From assembly GCF_000275845.1 (NCBI RefSeq), contig NW_006766894.1, positions 614,103-678,102 of the forward strand: 64,000 bases of DNA. The letters are read 5' to 3'. Shown here one piece after another: positions 26,401-39,196 of the stretch. The notes beneath the pieces were generated by a model that worked only from the letters and a program-made list of their open reading frames with translations, ran no database searches and was not told the DNA's origin. Every line of letters starts with the position of its first letter. Positions within the stretch are counted from its first letter, which is position 1. Source of the stretch: Dichomitus squalens LYAD-421 SS1 (Eukaryota; Basidiomycota; Agaricomycetes; Polyporales; Polyporaceae). Both the position numbers and the translations under genes were made by a program.

Positions 26401-29240
26401 CCTTCTCCCACCACGCGCGCGGCGCGCTCACCGTCTTCTTCATCTCCTCCTGTACCCGTTCCAGCATCTTCTTGCGCCGCACCTCGTAGTCCCTGTCCGC
26501 CTGCTGCCACGCCTGCACCCGCGCGATCTCCTCCGCGCTCAGCGGCGGGATCGCCTTCTCCGAGTCCGCGAGCGGCACGACCGACACCTGCGTCACCTTC
26601 TGCTCGAGCTGCACCGTCGCCGGGAGCGGCGGCAGCTGCGGCACGATCTGCGTCTTCGTCACCGTCACCGTCTGCTGCTGCTGCTGCTGCGCGGGGGAGA
26701 CGGTCGGCGCGGGCGACGTGCCCGGCTTCACAACAACCGGCTTCGTCGGCGTCCCGCCAATCATCCCGGGCACATTCACGCCCGGCGAGCCGATCTGCTG
26801 GTAAGGCGACGCCGCGGCGGGAGGCAACGAGTTCTGTCTCGGGGTCTGCGGCGGGACGGGCCCGACCGCGCTCCCGCCGTCCAGCCCGCCCAAATTCAGG
26901 GAGGCACTCGGAGATCCAGCGCCGACGCCCGGTACGAGGTTCGCGTTCACGTTCTGCGCCTGGCCGGGCATCGTCGAGCGCAGGCCCATCCCGATGTTCA
27001 TCCCGTCGCCCGCTTGCCCCTGGCGCGGGAGGACCGGGGGAGGCATCATCCCGCCTCCCGCCCCGCCCATCAACGACGACGCCGAAGAGTTCTGGCTGAG
27101 GCCCTGCTGCTGCGCGGGGCCGACGTTGCCCGTGATCCCCATGCCCGCGATCCCGGTCGCACTGTACGTGCGCGCCATCTGCGGCCCGGGCGTGCCCGCC
27201 CCCGCGAGGGGAATGTTCCCAGACGCAGGCGTCGACGTCCGGGCGGGCGCGGGGGTCTCCGACGCCTTGCGCTTCATGCCTACGTGCGGCGAGCCGGGCG
27301 CCTGCGCCCCGGCGGGGACGGGCGCAGGCGCGATGGGCATGTATCCGCCCTGCTGGGTCGGGGACGTCCTGGTCTGCTGCTGCTGCTGATGTTGCTGCTG
27401 AAGATGCTGTTGTTGCTGTTGCTGTTGCTGGTGCTGCTGTTGGTGCTGGCGCGGGGTCTGCGGGCGGGCGTGCCCAGTAGCGGTAGGCGGCCGGCTCGTG
27501 ACCTTGTTGTGCTCGGGCGCGCCCATCGACTGGCCCGTCCCCGGGCGCTGCGGCACCCCGCCCGTGACGGACGCGGGCATCATGCCGTGGTGGACGGGCA
27601 TGGGCGCGGCGGGGCCATCCTGCTGGGGTGCGCCCTGACCTTGGCCTTGGGACGCGCCTTGGCTCTGCGCCGTCCCGGGACGCGACCCTGCAGCGGTGCC
27701 CGGCCGCGGGCTCGGGCTCGGGAACGGCCCGCCAGGCGCGTACCCGTGCTGCTGCTGCTGCTGTTGTTGTTGTTGCTGCTGCTGCTGCATGTGCGCCTGC
27801 ATGCCATGCGCGCTATGCTGGGACGCCGCGGTGGGCGGGCGGGGCGGGATCGACGACGGGGGGCCCATCGTGCCCATCTGCGGCTGGGGCGCGTGCGGCT
27901 GCTGTCCTTGTCCTTGTCCTTGCTGTCCGTGTCCTTGTACTTGTCCTTGGTGGCCTTGTCCCGGCTGGGGCGTCGACGGCGACTGGAGCTGGCCCTGCGA
28001 CACGCGCGCGTGCGGGTAGCCGGAGGACGCGGAGGACGGCGGGCGCTGCTGGTGCTGGAGCATCTGCATCTGCTGGAGCTGCGCGGGGGTCATCCCCTGC
28101 ATCCCTTGCATCCCCTGCATGCCGCCCATGTTCATGCCCATGTTCGCCGCGGCGTTCATCATGTTCATGTTCGCGGGGCTCATGCTCTGCATCCCCTGCA
28201 TGCCCGCCATCTGCGCCTGTTGCTGCGCCTGCTGTTGCGCCGCCTGCTGCTGCATGATGCGCTGGATCTGGAGCGCCTTCACGCGCGGGTCCATCTGCTG
28301 GAGCTGCTGCATCTGCGCGGGGCTCAGCTGCGGGAAGCCCGGCGGGAGCCCCTGCGCGGCGTTCATGTTCATGCCCATGCCCATGCCCATGCTGAGGCCC
28401 ATGTTGCCAGCGGACGCGTTGGGGTTGGGCGTCGGCGGCGACTGCTGGGGCATGCCGCCGTGCCCGGAGACGTTCGGGAGCTGCGCGGGGCCGCTGGTCG
28501 GGGACGTGAGCGAGCCGCCGCCTGCATCGCGCGGAGCGGTGTCGGTGTCGCAGCGGGACACGGAGAGAGGCCGAGAAGGAGGAGTTGCAAACAAAAGAGG
28601 AGAGAGGATGGTCGGCAGTCAGCACCGAACGCGAGCGGGAAAGCGACGCACCCATGCCCATACCGCCCATGTTCATCCCGCCCATGCCTCCCATGCCGCC
28701 CATGCCGCCCATACCTCCCATGTTGCCCATGCCACCCATGCCGCCCATCATGTGCATCCCGCCACCGCCGAGCGCGGCGGGGTTGATCCCGCCCATCCCG
28801 TTCATCCCGCCTCCTCCTCCTCCCCCACCACCACCCATCAGGTTCATCTGCTGCTGGAGCTGCGCGGGGCTCATGTTCATGCCTTGTCCGCCGCCGCCCA
28901 TCCTCTGTGCCTGGGCCTGCGCTTGCGCCTGCATCTGCTGGTACTGCGCCAGCCGGCCGTTCATCCCGCCCATCCCGTTCATGAGCGCGGCGGGGTTCAT
29001 CGTCGCTCCGCTGTTACCTCCTCCTCCTCCTCCTCCACCACCACCACCACCGCCGCCGCCGCCTTGCTGGAACATGGCGGGGTTCATGCCGCTGCCGCCA
29101 GTGGCGCGCATCGCCTGCATCTGCTGGATCTGCTGCGGGGAGAGGCCGTGCGGCTGGCCGCCGCCGTTCATGCCGCCGCCGCCCCCGGAGAGGAAGGCGG
29201 GGTTGATGCCCTGGGACATGTCCGCCTGGGGTGAATTCAT
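23499..29240 (-). CDS. SNF5: SNF5/SMARCB1 subunit of SWI/SNF-type remodeller with zinc fingers
   Basis: Core subunit of an ATP-dependent chromatin remodelling complex, roughly 1,700 residues in about nine exons. The N-terminal half (26262-29240) is low complexity: Gly runs, MGGM repeats, poly-Gln and QQM/Pro-rich tracts. Then EEIARVQAWQQADRDYEVRRKKM and WWEKDFSLGG lead to the SNF5 domain with two repeats: QLVPIRLEFDVEHHKMRDTFVWNLN and LVKLDIIAGSYKLEDQFEWDLEN, followed by EQFAEIYCKDLGLGGEFKTAIAHSI. Downstream is a GATA-like zinc finger (CSNCGCPES ... SQCGTCG, near 24410-24510), typical of fungal SNF5. At the very end is a possible C2H2 finger, CADCPGK then EVHLKNRQHRSKV. Stop TAG at 23499-23501. 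Start ATG at 29240 (MNSPQADMSQG) is the first in frame. The antisense open frames over this gene are shadows of its repetitive codons. High confidence for the domain; exon edges in the Gly/Gln half are less sure. Confidence 0.9.
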
Positions 29241-32070
29241 CGTCTTCCCCGTTGTCGTCGTTCTTGTCGTCGTCTTCTTCGTGTAGCTGGAGACTAGAGT
29301 ATCGTATGAGAGTGTGAAAGGAGATAAGAGAGAAGAGTCCGCGTGTGTTCGAGTGGGGCCGTCGCGGACGTCGTGGACGCGCCGGGATATATTAGTATAT
29401 GCTACAGTCCGAGTGTCTTCTGCGATATCGAGCGTCAGCGATCGTCGTTCGGGCGAGGGTGGACTGCGAGGACGAGGAGGAAGCAGCCTCGAGCTGCGTC
29501 CATGAACGCGAGAAAGCTGGAGGCGGAGGGGATGGCGGGGACGGGGGCGGCAGTCTCCCGCGTGTCCCGCGCGACGGCGGACACAGCGCGCGCACCGCAC
29601 ACGCACGCTCGCGGAAACGGTCGGTTCGCCGTCGTATGCGACGCGTAGGGCCGGAAAGCGCAGCGGACGAGACGGTCCCGGCGCGCATTGGCGTGTGGGA
29701 CGGCCCACGTAGAGGCGTACCAGGGACCAGAGGAGAGGACGGGGCTACTCACGACTTATGCGCCTACCAGATGGATGTGTCCTGCCACTTGAGCCCTGCG
29801 ATGGATACGCCCACTTCCTGCAGCGAAATATAAGTGTCAGTGCGCGGTTTTAGAAGAGGGACGGAGCACGCGTCGATCTGAAGCCGACCACAGCGGGCGA
29901 GCGCTAGACAGAGGGGACGCCTCGTGTCGACGTCGAGCACGCTTCACACACGGCGGGAGGGGCAAAACATGGACTGGGGAGAAGGCGGACGGGACTCACG
30001 TCTGGGAGAGGGCGGGGTCACGTTATTTGGAGGAGATGTTGAGTGGCAGGGGCGCCTGGCAGAAGGGGCTTGTCAGGAGACGTGGGCGGGGCGGGGACGG
30101 GGACGGGGACGGGGACGGGGGCAGAGCACGTGTCGGGAAGACGGCTTACGGGTGGGGAGGGGATCAGGCGGGGGCTGGATGGACGGCCGATGAGGCTCAG
30201 GCGGGCACCCGACGTCGCCCTCGCAGCGGAGGGGCGGGAAAATGCGCGTGGGGCGCAGGATTAAAGCGACGGGAATAGGCTCTGGGCTGAGGAGGAGCAA
30301 GGCAGGAGCTGTGTCCGAGGCCGCCGTCCCAGTTATCGCGGTGGGTTGCGAATGCGAACGCAAATGCGAGTGCGAGTGCGCCCCTCCAATTGCCAGCCAG
30401 CGCAGGGTCAACACCCCCCCCAAAAGTCACACAGTCACGCCCCCACCACCCACGCGGCACCGCCCGGGCTGCCTCTTTCGGCCTGCGCATCGTCTGCCTC
30501 GTCGTCCTCGCATCTCGCGCGGTCGCGCGCGCGGGCAGAGGGCGGGATGAGGGCTACGTTACTCCCGGACGGACGGCGTATTTATACGGGCCCGTTGGAA
30601 GAGGATACCACGCCGCTTGTCTCGTCTCATCCCCCCCGCTCGTCCAGATCTAGATCGTAGATCTTCCGAGTCCTCTCTCCTCCAGAGCCCTTCCTGCCCC
30701 TTCCCGATCTACCCCCCTTCCCTTGCAGCCCAAGCCTCGCCCTGAAAGCCCATCCATGCCAATCGCCCGCGTGAGGCTGGGGAATGCAGCGCACGTAGGA
30801 TTCAGCCCATGACGTCCGTGTCCAGTGCATTCCTTATGTGATCTCTCCTCAGCAGCCCATCATGTAACCGCCTGCCGTCGCACCCGCGCCCCGGCTGCCC
30901 ATCTGCTACCCGTCCTCACGCCTACGTACAAGCAATCCGCCGACGTGCAATGCATGCCCGGCCAAGCCCCGCGCACTTCCATTCCAGCACGTCGCAGCAC
31001 ACCCCCGCGCGTGAGAGCCCCTTCCTCCCGAAGCCCCCCACCACAAAGCCTGGAACGCGAAGCGCGAACTCACCCTACGAGCGTGCGCTCTCCGGACACT
31101 CCGCCCTTCGCTGTTCCATTGTCCGCGCGCCGGTGAGTGCCTGTCCTGCACTCTCCGTGCAAGAAAAACGTCCGCACCGCGCTGGGCGCGCACAGACACT
31201 CGCTTCCTATGTGACTCGCATGCGCCAAGTACCCTGACATCACCTACACCATCGCAGGACACACGATCAGATCCCCCCCTGGCCCGGCGACCCAAGAGCG
31301 CGCCCGCGTGAGCACCTGGATGCGCTCCCCTTCTCCTATCGTCTCCTCTGCAGCGCACGACCCTCGACGCGCTTACGTCTTCGCCAGACTGCCTGCGATG
31401 GCCCCGCCGGCCTCTCCAGATCGATCTCTCACCTCACTTCCCCGTCGAGTCTTCCAGATGCCAACGCTCGCGTCCGAGATGACACCTCGGTCGCCCCCGG
31501 CGCCTCTATTGCCATACATGCAATTTCCCGACGCTTCCTTTTCACCGAGCTAGGCAAACCCGCAGTGATGCGTGCCTTCGTCCCCGCTCGCATCTCACCG
31601 CGCTGTCGTCTTCCTGCACACCCTGCCCAAAAGTCGCAGCGCGATACCCAGACCTGACATCGGTCGATGCTCGTTCCGAGGCCAGCACGCACGTCTGCAG
31701 CACTCTGGCTATAGCCTATAAGTACGCAGTCTGGGCGCTGATCACTAGAGCAGCTGTACAACTCGCGCGAGCCCCAGACGCAACAAGCCAGGAACGGATC
31801 ATATAGGGTCCGGCCCCTCGCATCTCGTCACACGTACATGTGGGCCGTGGCCACCACCCAGCCTGCAGCGCGATACCATCGTACACGCAACCCACTCGGA
31901 ACTCGCACTCGCACTCGCACTCGCGTTCGCCCTCGGACCCGGACCCGACGTCGGGCAGCTAGGCTTTGTGCGGCCGATCGCCTCGAGCTCCGGAACGTCC
32001 TTGCGCAAGGGCGGTCGCACGCCATCGAATCCGACGTGCTCGATAACGTACACGGCTGGCGCCTCCACTA
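29241..32070. other. Gene-poor GC-rich intergenic stretch
   Basis: 2.8 kb upstream of SNF5 without a credible gene. The first few hundred bases are the SNF5 leader and promoter. Open frames here are Arg/Pro/Ser-rich, overlap on both strands and have no motif. Contains a G-run repeat (30084-30121), a GCACTC-type hexamer run near 31902-31928, and ends against a MITE. Confidence 0.5.
30084..30121 (+). repeat. G-run tandem repeat, G-quadruplex-prone
   Basis: Five units of GGGGAC, preceded by GGGCGGGGC and ending in GGGGG, give seven consecutive runs of three or more G separated by one or two bases. This meets the usual G-quadruplex pattern on the plus strand. It lies about 850 bases upstream of the SNF5 start. 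Confidence 0.75.
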
Positions 32071-32619
32071 GGCGTGTTCAGTTCTCGTCGCTCGCTCATT
32101 TCCGCGCGCGCCTACCGGGCGTCTGCCTACCTCGATTCAAGGTCAGATCGAGCGCCTGTACCACGGCGAGCAGAGAGGTGCGCACGGTATTGTCCTATGC
32201 TAGGTTTGTTATGCCCAGGAAACCTGTCCGGAGAGTGGCTGGAGACGTCGGGAGAGCGTTATAGACTTATTGACCGACAATAATCGTACAAATGCGCGCC
32301 CACATCGGAACCAGATTCGGCACGACATACAGTATGCGCTTTACCTGGGGTTGCCGCCTTAGGCCTGATGGCAATCGGACCCAGAACCTTGCGGGACGAC
32401 TCCGCGTCTCGAGCCATGGAGCTCTCTATCTTTCGAATCGTTCAGCTTTCGCGTCGCTCCTCAGTCCCAGCTCGCGACCCTCATGCGGTCGTGTTGCACC
32501 CGCCGCCTGTGCACCTCTGCTCGCTGTGCTACAGGCGCTTGATCTGACCTTGAATCCAGGTAGGCAGACACCCGGTAGGCGCGCGAGGAAATGAGCGAGC
32601 GACAAGAGTTGAACACGCC
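32071..32619. mobile_element. MITE-like element with about 130-base inverted ends
   Basis: The left end GGCGTGTTCAGTTCTCGTCG and the right end (reverse complement GGCGTGTTCAACTCTTGTCG) are near-identical inverted repeats that stay aligned for about 130 bases: CTCGCTCATTTCC, GCGCGCCTACCGGG, GTCTGCCTACCT, GATTCAAGGTCAGATC, AGCGCCTGTA. Total 549 bases with no transposase frame. TA sits directly outside each end (32069-32070 and 32620-32621), consistent with a TA target-site duplication and Tc1/mariner-type mobilisation. It lies about 180 bases downstream of the sugar transporter. Confidence 0.8.
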
Positions 32620-32803
32620 TAACTGCGACAAGTAAAGGCGCAATTCTGTCAAGTACAGAATCGGTGGTTGTACAATGTCTCTCGGGGCTTGTCATTACAT
32701 GTTTCATCGCAAGAGGTAGACGAACTCCACAGGAGGAGGACTCAGACCGCCGCTTCCGCTCACCGCGACGTCCACCCTCCTCTCAGGCTCGAGGGAGTGC
32801 TCG

Positions 32804-35424
32804 TCAGACCTTCTCCGCCGCGACCCCGAAGTCCTCCTTCGTCTCCCCCACCGACGCCTTCTCCTTCTCCGTGTCTGCGTCTTCGCGCACGTCGGCACCG
32901 GTGAGCTGCATCGCGTGCTGCGCGATCCGCTCCGCCGCGTCGTCCCCGTCGAACAGCGCCGCCGTCTCTTCGAGCGAGAGCCCCTTCGTCTCGACGACGA
33001 AGAGGTAGCAGTACGCGCCTTCGAACGCGAGCCAGCACACGTAGAATATCTGCGAGTGTCAGCACACATCGACGTCCATACATCAGCCATCCATTGGCGG
33101 GGTGGGCGGGAGAGGTCGAGGGAGAGTCGGCAGAGGGGGGAAAGTGGGGCACACGCACGTAGTACTTCCAGCCGAGCTTGTCGAGCGCGATCGGGTTCAC
33201 GTACTGGTTGAAGACGAGCGCGAGCGAGATGGTGAAGTTGAAGACGTTGAAGCCCTTCGCGCGGACCGAGTACGGCAGGATCTCGACCGTGTACGACACG
33301 ATGAGCGGGCTGAACGCGACTCTGCGCCCTTTGCGTTAGCATGCCGTGGGTTTGGAAGCGCACAGGGAAACGTGCGAAAGAGACAGGAGTGGAGAGAGGA
33401 GGAGCGGACTCACGAATAACAAGAGCCGAACAGGAAGATCATCGCGATCACGGTGTGGGACGCCGCCACGGACCCGCGCTGCGCGTAGATGGAGGAGCAC
33501 ACCGTCTGCAGCGTGAAGAAGAGTGTCATGCCCGCGACGGAGGAGAGGAAGAGGGCTCGACGGCCGAATCGCTCGACCGTGAAGGCGCCGAAGCTGGCCC
33601 AGAAGAAGCTCCACATTTGGAGGATGGCGTTAATGAGCAGCTGTAATTGCTTATGGTGAGCTCCCATTTCGAGGCACAGGCGCGGCGATGATGTGTTGGA
33701 AGGGAAACGAGGGGGAGAGGACGGACCTGGATGACGGAGCTTGTTATGCCTATGGTGTCGAAGACCCTGCTGAGGTAGTACGAGATGAGGCCTACAAGCT
33801 GACATCAGCTCGTCGGCCTGCGTCTCCAGCACATCGCATCCAAGGCCACAAAGGGAGGCGGCACGAACCGTTTCCGCTCCACTGGCTGAAGAACGCAAGG
33901 GCGATGATGATGCGCATGCGGCGCCTGTTCCCGGGTGTACTGAACAGTGACTTATATCCAACGTTTGCAGCAACTATAGGATATAGTCAACAACGTTACT
34001 GAGGAGTACACGTACGCTTGAAGGGTATGTTGGGACCGTACCTCTCCTATCGAAGTCAATAGCAGCCTTGATCTCCTCGTACTCATAAACAATGAGTGGG
34101 TCATTCCTGCACAGGAGATGTCAGAGAGCCCATGAGCGTCCGTGCAGGTAGAGGACATTTTCAGGCTCACTTGTTCCCATCCGCATGATAGTACGCCAAC
34201 GTCTCGATCGCCTCGGCATCCCTGCCCTTACTGACCAGCCATCTCGGACTCTCCGGAGCGAAGAGTACAAGGCACGCTTGAATGATCGAAGGGAGGCCTT
34301 GCAAGAGTGAAGGAATACGCCAGGACCATGTTCCCGACATAAATTGCCTGGTACAACAGTGCAATACTCAGTTTCCAATAATAGGTAGAGCAGGCGAGGG
34401 AAGACGAACGTTCCGAAAGTTACCCATGCCGACCTAAGCAAGAAAGGAGAGTTCAGTGTTGGTACAGCGTGAGTCGCCGTAAACGGGAGCTTACACAATG
34501 GAACCCGCGATCCACAGTCCATTGTACATCGAAGTCAACGGGGCGCGGTATTGTGGGTACGATAGCTCTGTGACGAGCATAGGCGCGGCATTTGCTGGAA
34601 ATTACATACAAGGGCAACTTGTGAGCGTTACCGCCTTTGGCAGTCATTCAGGGGAACATCGAACTAACAAGCGAATGTGAGACCGAATCCTATAAGGAAC
34701 CTAAGCAAAAAGGCATCATCAGTACTAAAGCTTCGTTTCTGAAGACCAGGGAGAGGGTCATCATGCTAGTGCGAAGCGCTCACCTTGCGCCGATGAACAT
34801 GCCGAAAGACTTAGCAGCGGTTTGGATCGCCACAGCGACACACATGATACATGCACCGAGCCAGACTGATTTGCGACGCCCGATCCCATCGGCAACGTAC
34901 GGAGCGAAGGGATAACCTGCGAGAGAGCCTATGTTCTGAAGACGAAATCAACTGAAAAGCCGCAGACGGCGCGATAAAGCACCAATGAACACATCGTAAC
35001 ACAAACCTGGATGGCATTGAATAGCCCGAGCTTGCCTCCCTCAGGGTTCCCGAAAAAAGTGTTCCATTGTTTCTCAGATTCCAGCGCGTTCATCATACTG
35101 CCGTCGTACCCGTTCGTTGAGGATGTGATGAGACTGAATGCACGAGTATCTTGAGTCCAATGCGTCGGTGGACTCGGGAGCCAGCCATCGTAGGAATACA
35201 AGAAGGTAAGGAGAAAAGTACATACAGCAAAACAAGCCACGCGTTCAAAACGATGAGCCTGTTGAATAAGGATATTCAGCGAATGCGCCCGAGTTGCTGC
35301 GTGCGCACTAAGCAGAAGATCAATTGCCTCACCTTCGGTTGTTGTACCACTTTTTGTTAGGATCGAGAAGATGGCGATAACCCCCATCCTTGCCCGCGAG
35401 GTCGACAGTCGGACCCGTGCCCAT
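32804..35424 (-). CDS. MFS sugar transporter
   Basis: Sugar porter of the major facilitator superfamily, plasma membrane, about 530 residues in roughly a dozen exons. Starts at 35424 with MGTGPTVDLAGKDGGYRHLL. Landmarks in order: SLITSSTNGYDGSMMN in the first helix, GYPFAPYVADGIGRRKSVW (the loop 2-3 signature), PESPRWLVSKGRDAEAIETL (the PESPRW signature after helix 6), RIIIALAFFSQWSGN with the QWSGN helix-7 motif, ERFGRRALFLSS (loop 8-9 repeat), YTVEILPYSVRAKG and YLFVVETKGLSLEETAALFDG (the ETKG signature). Ends in an acidic cytosolic tail, GETKEDFGVAAEKV. It resembles the fungal lactose/hexose permease-like group, but the sugar cannot be told. Transcribed in the same direction as the next MFS gene upstream, with a 660-base gap. 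Confidence 0.9.
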
Positions 35425-36085
35425 GCTGTTCGCAAGTCAACGTATGCAATCTCCTGCTATGATAAATCCTTGGGAGACGTGCTCTGAGCCTGGGAGGCCG
35501 AAGACGATTGGACTCTGTTGAGAAAGAGGCCCACCGAAGGGAGGAACAGACACTGAGCATCGTTATTTGGAGTCTATATGAACTGCGGGGAAGGGACGCA
35601 GGACTATAATAGGTGAGGAGACGGTCTGCCGTCATAGTCAGAAGACTGGGACAGGTGACTGGAGAACTATAGACTTACCAAGTGACGGAAGACCTCGAAA
35701 GAGGATCCCAGTCAGCAACCGGAGTATTGAAGCATTCAGGACTCGAACGAAGACCGTATCGAGCCGGACCGTGTATATTGACACCGACCCTTCCACGGGC
35801 GATGGCGCACTAGTGCCAAAGCACCAATGTGGCTGAGGTCGGGGTGCGAACCTACAGGGAGCTGTGTCAAGAAGCATGCGGGAAAAGGTAGCTGCGTCAG
35901 CGCACAGACATACATGAAATCTTCAGGGGATAGCTTCATTCACTTTGCAATGTCCCAGGATCCGATGCTTCCAATTATGAAGTAGAAATACATCCGTGAC
36001 TAGTCATTAGTATACTGTGAGAGCACATGCGACTCGGAGTAGCCAAATTGGACAAGGGGCAGCAGTGCGGCCGGTAAATGTCTTC
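35425..36085. other. Intergenic between two MFS genes
   Basis: 661 bases between the 3' end of the 36-37.7 kb transporter and the start of the sugar transporter. Holds the sugar transporter promoter. No gene or repeat recognised. Confidence 0.5.
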
Positions 36086-37725
36086 TCACAAGAACCACCT
36101 AAACTCGGGCGCATTGGGTCCCTCGCGCAGCTTTTCGGTCGAGACGTCGACTGCTTTGCGCACGACTCCCTCGCGCCTATCTCTCCGCTTGTTGTCGACG
36201 ATCATATACGTCCCTAGCAGGAGCGTGATCACTGCGCCTGTCCCGCCAAACGCGGCAGTCGTGATCAGCGCAGGGATGTACTTTGGTGCGTCTTTGTTCC
36301 GGAAGATGTTGGACGAGACGAGACCCATGAGGTTCGCAAGAGGCACGCCAAGCGAAGTAAGGGCGATGCGGCGGCCTTCGTGAGCAATGTTATTGTTGTA
36401 CCACGTCGAGAGGAGGACCGAGGGCGCGGAGGTGCCCCAGCACATCATGAAAGTCGCAAAGTACGCTACATGGAGCTGTTCTTCGACGTCGATCGTTGCG
36501 TAGATGATGAAGCCGATGAATGTGAGGATGAAGCCGAGGGCAATAAACGGAAACCGAATCTTGGCGTAGTCGGACGAGAAGGCGAGAATGAGGAGGAAAG
36601 CGGCGCCAACGCAGTTTGGCGCGACGGTATAGAGGTTCGTTTTGATCGTGCTGTAGCCGAGGCGACCGACGATCTGCGGCATGAAGAGGGCAACGCTCTG
36701 GATGGGCACGCCCAAGCAGATTTCGATACCGAGCCAGGCATAGGCGGCAGGGAGGGCGAAGATCTTCACTGCGTCCTTCAGGACGAACGGCTCGTTGACG
36801 ATGGACGAGGAGTCCTGTTGAATACGCTGGAACGCAATCTTACGCTCTTCATCGTTCAGGAACCAAGCCTCCGAGGCAGACTTGGGCAGATAGAAGAATG
36901 CGAACACCGAGACTTTGTGACCATGGGCATTGCGAGGTTGCATAAGTAGAGGAAACTTACAGATTACGGTGGCAGCGCCTTCGATCATAAACAAGTATCT
37001 CCATGCAGGGAGCTTCGAATCTTTGATGTCTGGTCTTTCTGATCAACTACGGGTATCACGGTTCGCAGTTGTGTAGTACTCACGGAAGACGCCAAACGCA
37101 AGAAGACCTGAGAAGGCGTTCGCGATATTCGACGCGGCATAGAAGATAGCTAAACGACGAGCGAGCTCTCCTCGGCGATAGAACGTCGTGAGGTAGTAGA
37201 TGACCAGGGGGAAGAAACCTGACTCCGCCATTCCTGGGCAATGCATGAGATGGCGCCGCGACCAAGATCGCAACCAAACTGACCTAGAAACCACCTCACA
37301 GCCATCATCCCACCGAAGTTCGTCACCGCCGCGCTCAACAGTGTCATAGCTCCAAAGATGAACATGAGAATGGGCAGGACGCGGCTTGGCCCATATTGCT
37401 TGCCGATGAACGCGACCGGGGCGGAGAATATGACGTAGGGCACGAAGAAGACGGAGAGGATGGTGTTGTACTGGCCGTCCTTGAAGTGGAGGTCGGCCTC
37501 CATCCCGTTCGTCTTCGCGTTGCCGAGGTTGCCCTTGTCGAGCGCGTTCGCGAGGTACATGAGAGCGAGGATGGGCAGGATGCGGACGTCAAATTTGAGC
37601 ACAAGTCGCTGCTCGTGCTCGAACGTCGGCAGGTGGTCCTGCTCGGGCTGTGCCTCGACTTCCCTGACGGAGGGCTTGAAATAGGAGCTGCGGGATGGCG
37701 ACGTCTTGAGGTCGCTTGAGCTCAT
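36086..37725 (-). CDS. MFS transporter, anion:cation symporter (allantoate permease-like) family
   Basis: Starts at 37725 (MSSSDLKTSPSRSSYFKPS) with CCACC before the ATG. About 500 residues in four or five exons, the last large one at 36086-36949. Landmarks: KFDVRILPILALMYLANALDKGNLGNAKTNGMEADL, split over less than 20-residue motifs of the Dal5/Tna1 family; FFVPYVIFSAP; RWFLGMAESGFFPLVIYYLTTFYRRGE, bridged by an intron at 37235-37285; IFYAASNIANAFSGLLAFG; WRYLFMIEGAATVI; YLPKSASEAWFLNDEER; and GTSAPSVLLSTWYNNNIAHEGRR. Not closely related to duplicated copies A/B, so the family is represented by two subgroups here. Substrate unknown; relatives carry organic anions, vitamins or small amides. 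Confidence 0.9.
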
Positions 37726-39196
37726 GGTGGCTGTCGTATGCTGGGTGGGGTCAACGGCGAGGAAGATAGGAAAGAAAGCTGCCTTCCGCGAGAGTAAAAG
37801 TCCAGAGCAGCAGTGACGTCCGAGCGGAGAGGCGTACTCGGGAGCGCCGCGAAATGTCCACAGGTTTGTTATACATATGGCTTCCCGCGCGAATGCGAGT
37901 TCTGCGCTAGACGTGGAGCGAGGATACGCGCCTACATCCGGCACATGGTACAGGTCTGATAGGCTGAACCAGTGCTAGTGGATGAAGTCCGACATCTACG
38001 GCATAGCGAAGTCAGAGATCCTGGCCATGGGAACAACCGGCTACGCCTTACCTTCCGCGTGGAAAGATACGGTACCGGGCGCCGTACCTGCCAAGGAGCT
38101 ATGAAGCGGCGGGGAAGGAGTTGAGGACACGAGGGGATATGTCGCCGGTGGGGAGCCTCCCGGCGGACCGCCTCTGAGTGCATTTCTTGGGTACAGCTGG
38201 ACAACAACGTTCCATACGATCTGGAATCTTGATTGTAAAGACGTTTTTGACGCTTGCTGGTCAGATGACGTGATTGCAGTCCGAATCTCGAAACCCCCAG
38301 GTGATCAGCCAATCGTCCACAGTTTATACACGTCCGGCATTTACTTGAGGAGGTGTCTTGAAACAAGCCATGAGCCGTCAGCCCGAATGTCCGTGTCAAT
38401 AGTGAACAGCGAGATCCAATGCCGTCCTTGATAGTCAAAGATAAGCACAGCGATGTTAGCGCTCCAGAAAATTGGCAAAGATACGAGATGATAGGAGGTA
38501 GAGCGAGTCAATGGTTGGTGAGAAAAACGAGAGGCAATATCGAACTTCCTCGGCAGGTGATTCGAGTTGTTGACTTATCTCCCGAGGTTAGCCAGCTTAT
38601 CGGACTCACCACGTGATTGGACGGGGTTTTGCAGACGGTGTCTTCGGACTTGCAGAGGAATGGAGGCATGGGCATGAAACTGACTCAAATGTTTCTCCGA
38701 GGGGTAAGAGACAAAATTCGAAGTTCAGCTCCTCGCGCGGCAGTGCTACAAACATCAACTGAACCTGGCGAAGGCGCATCTTCCGATGCTTACCGGCCCT
38801 ACTACTCTCATCGATCTGGAGAGGAAGATCGTCAGATACTGGCGGTCAGAACCAAAACACGTCCTCACCCAAGGAAGTTTGGCCCTGAGACCGTAAGGTC
38901 GAAGGCCGCGCCTGCTTCAGACAAGTCGAAGTGAGCATTCCGACCGCCACCTGTCGTTAGCACGGCCATGAACCGACTAGCGAGCGCCAGTGCTGGATCT
39001 GAGGCGCCGTGGCCGAACGATAACCTTTGCGTGACACGCGGACTCCGATGAAGGGGTGACGGCATGGAGTGGACGAGTTTCGACAAGTAGAGCCTAGTAT
39101 ACAACAGAATGGTGGCACAGACATATGCTATGGATACAGTGTTCATGATGGGAGTCCATTCCAGTAGTATAGCACAGCACCCTATGGGCGTCCAGG
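37726..39196. other. Intergenic, no gene recognised
   Basis: 1.47 kb between the MFS promoter and the 3' end of DAM1. Small open frames (for example 38617-38934) have no motifs. Nothing repeat-like was recognised. Confidence 0.45.

Noticed and set aside
27014..28786. 590-codon open frame on the plus strand, rich in His, Leu and Arg
   Set aside because: It is antisense to the Gln/Met/Gly-rich half of SNF5 and arises from its repetitive CAG/ATG/GGC codons; no domain of its own.
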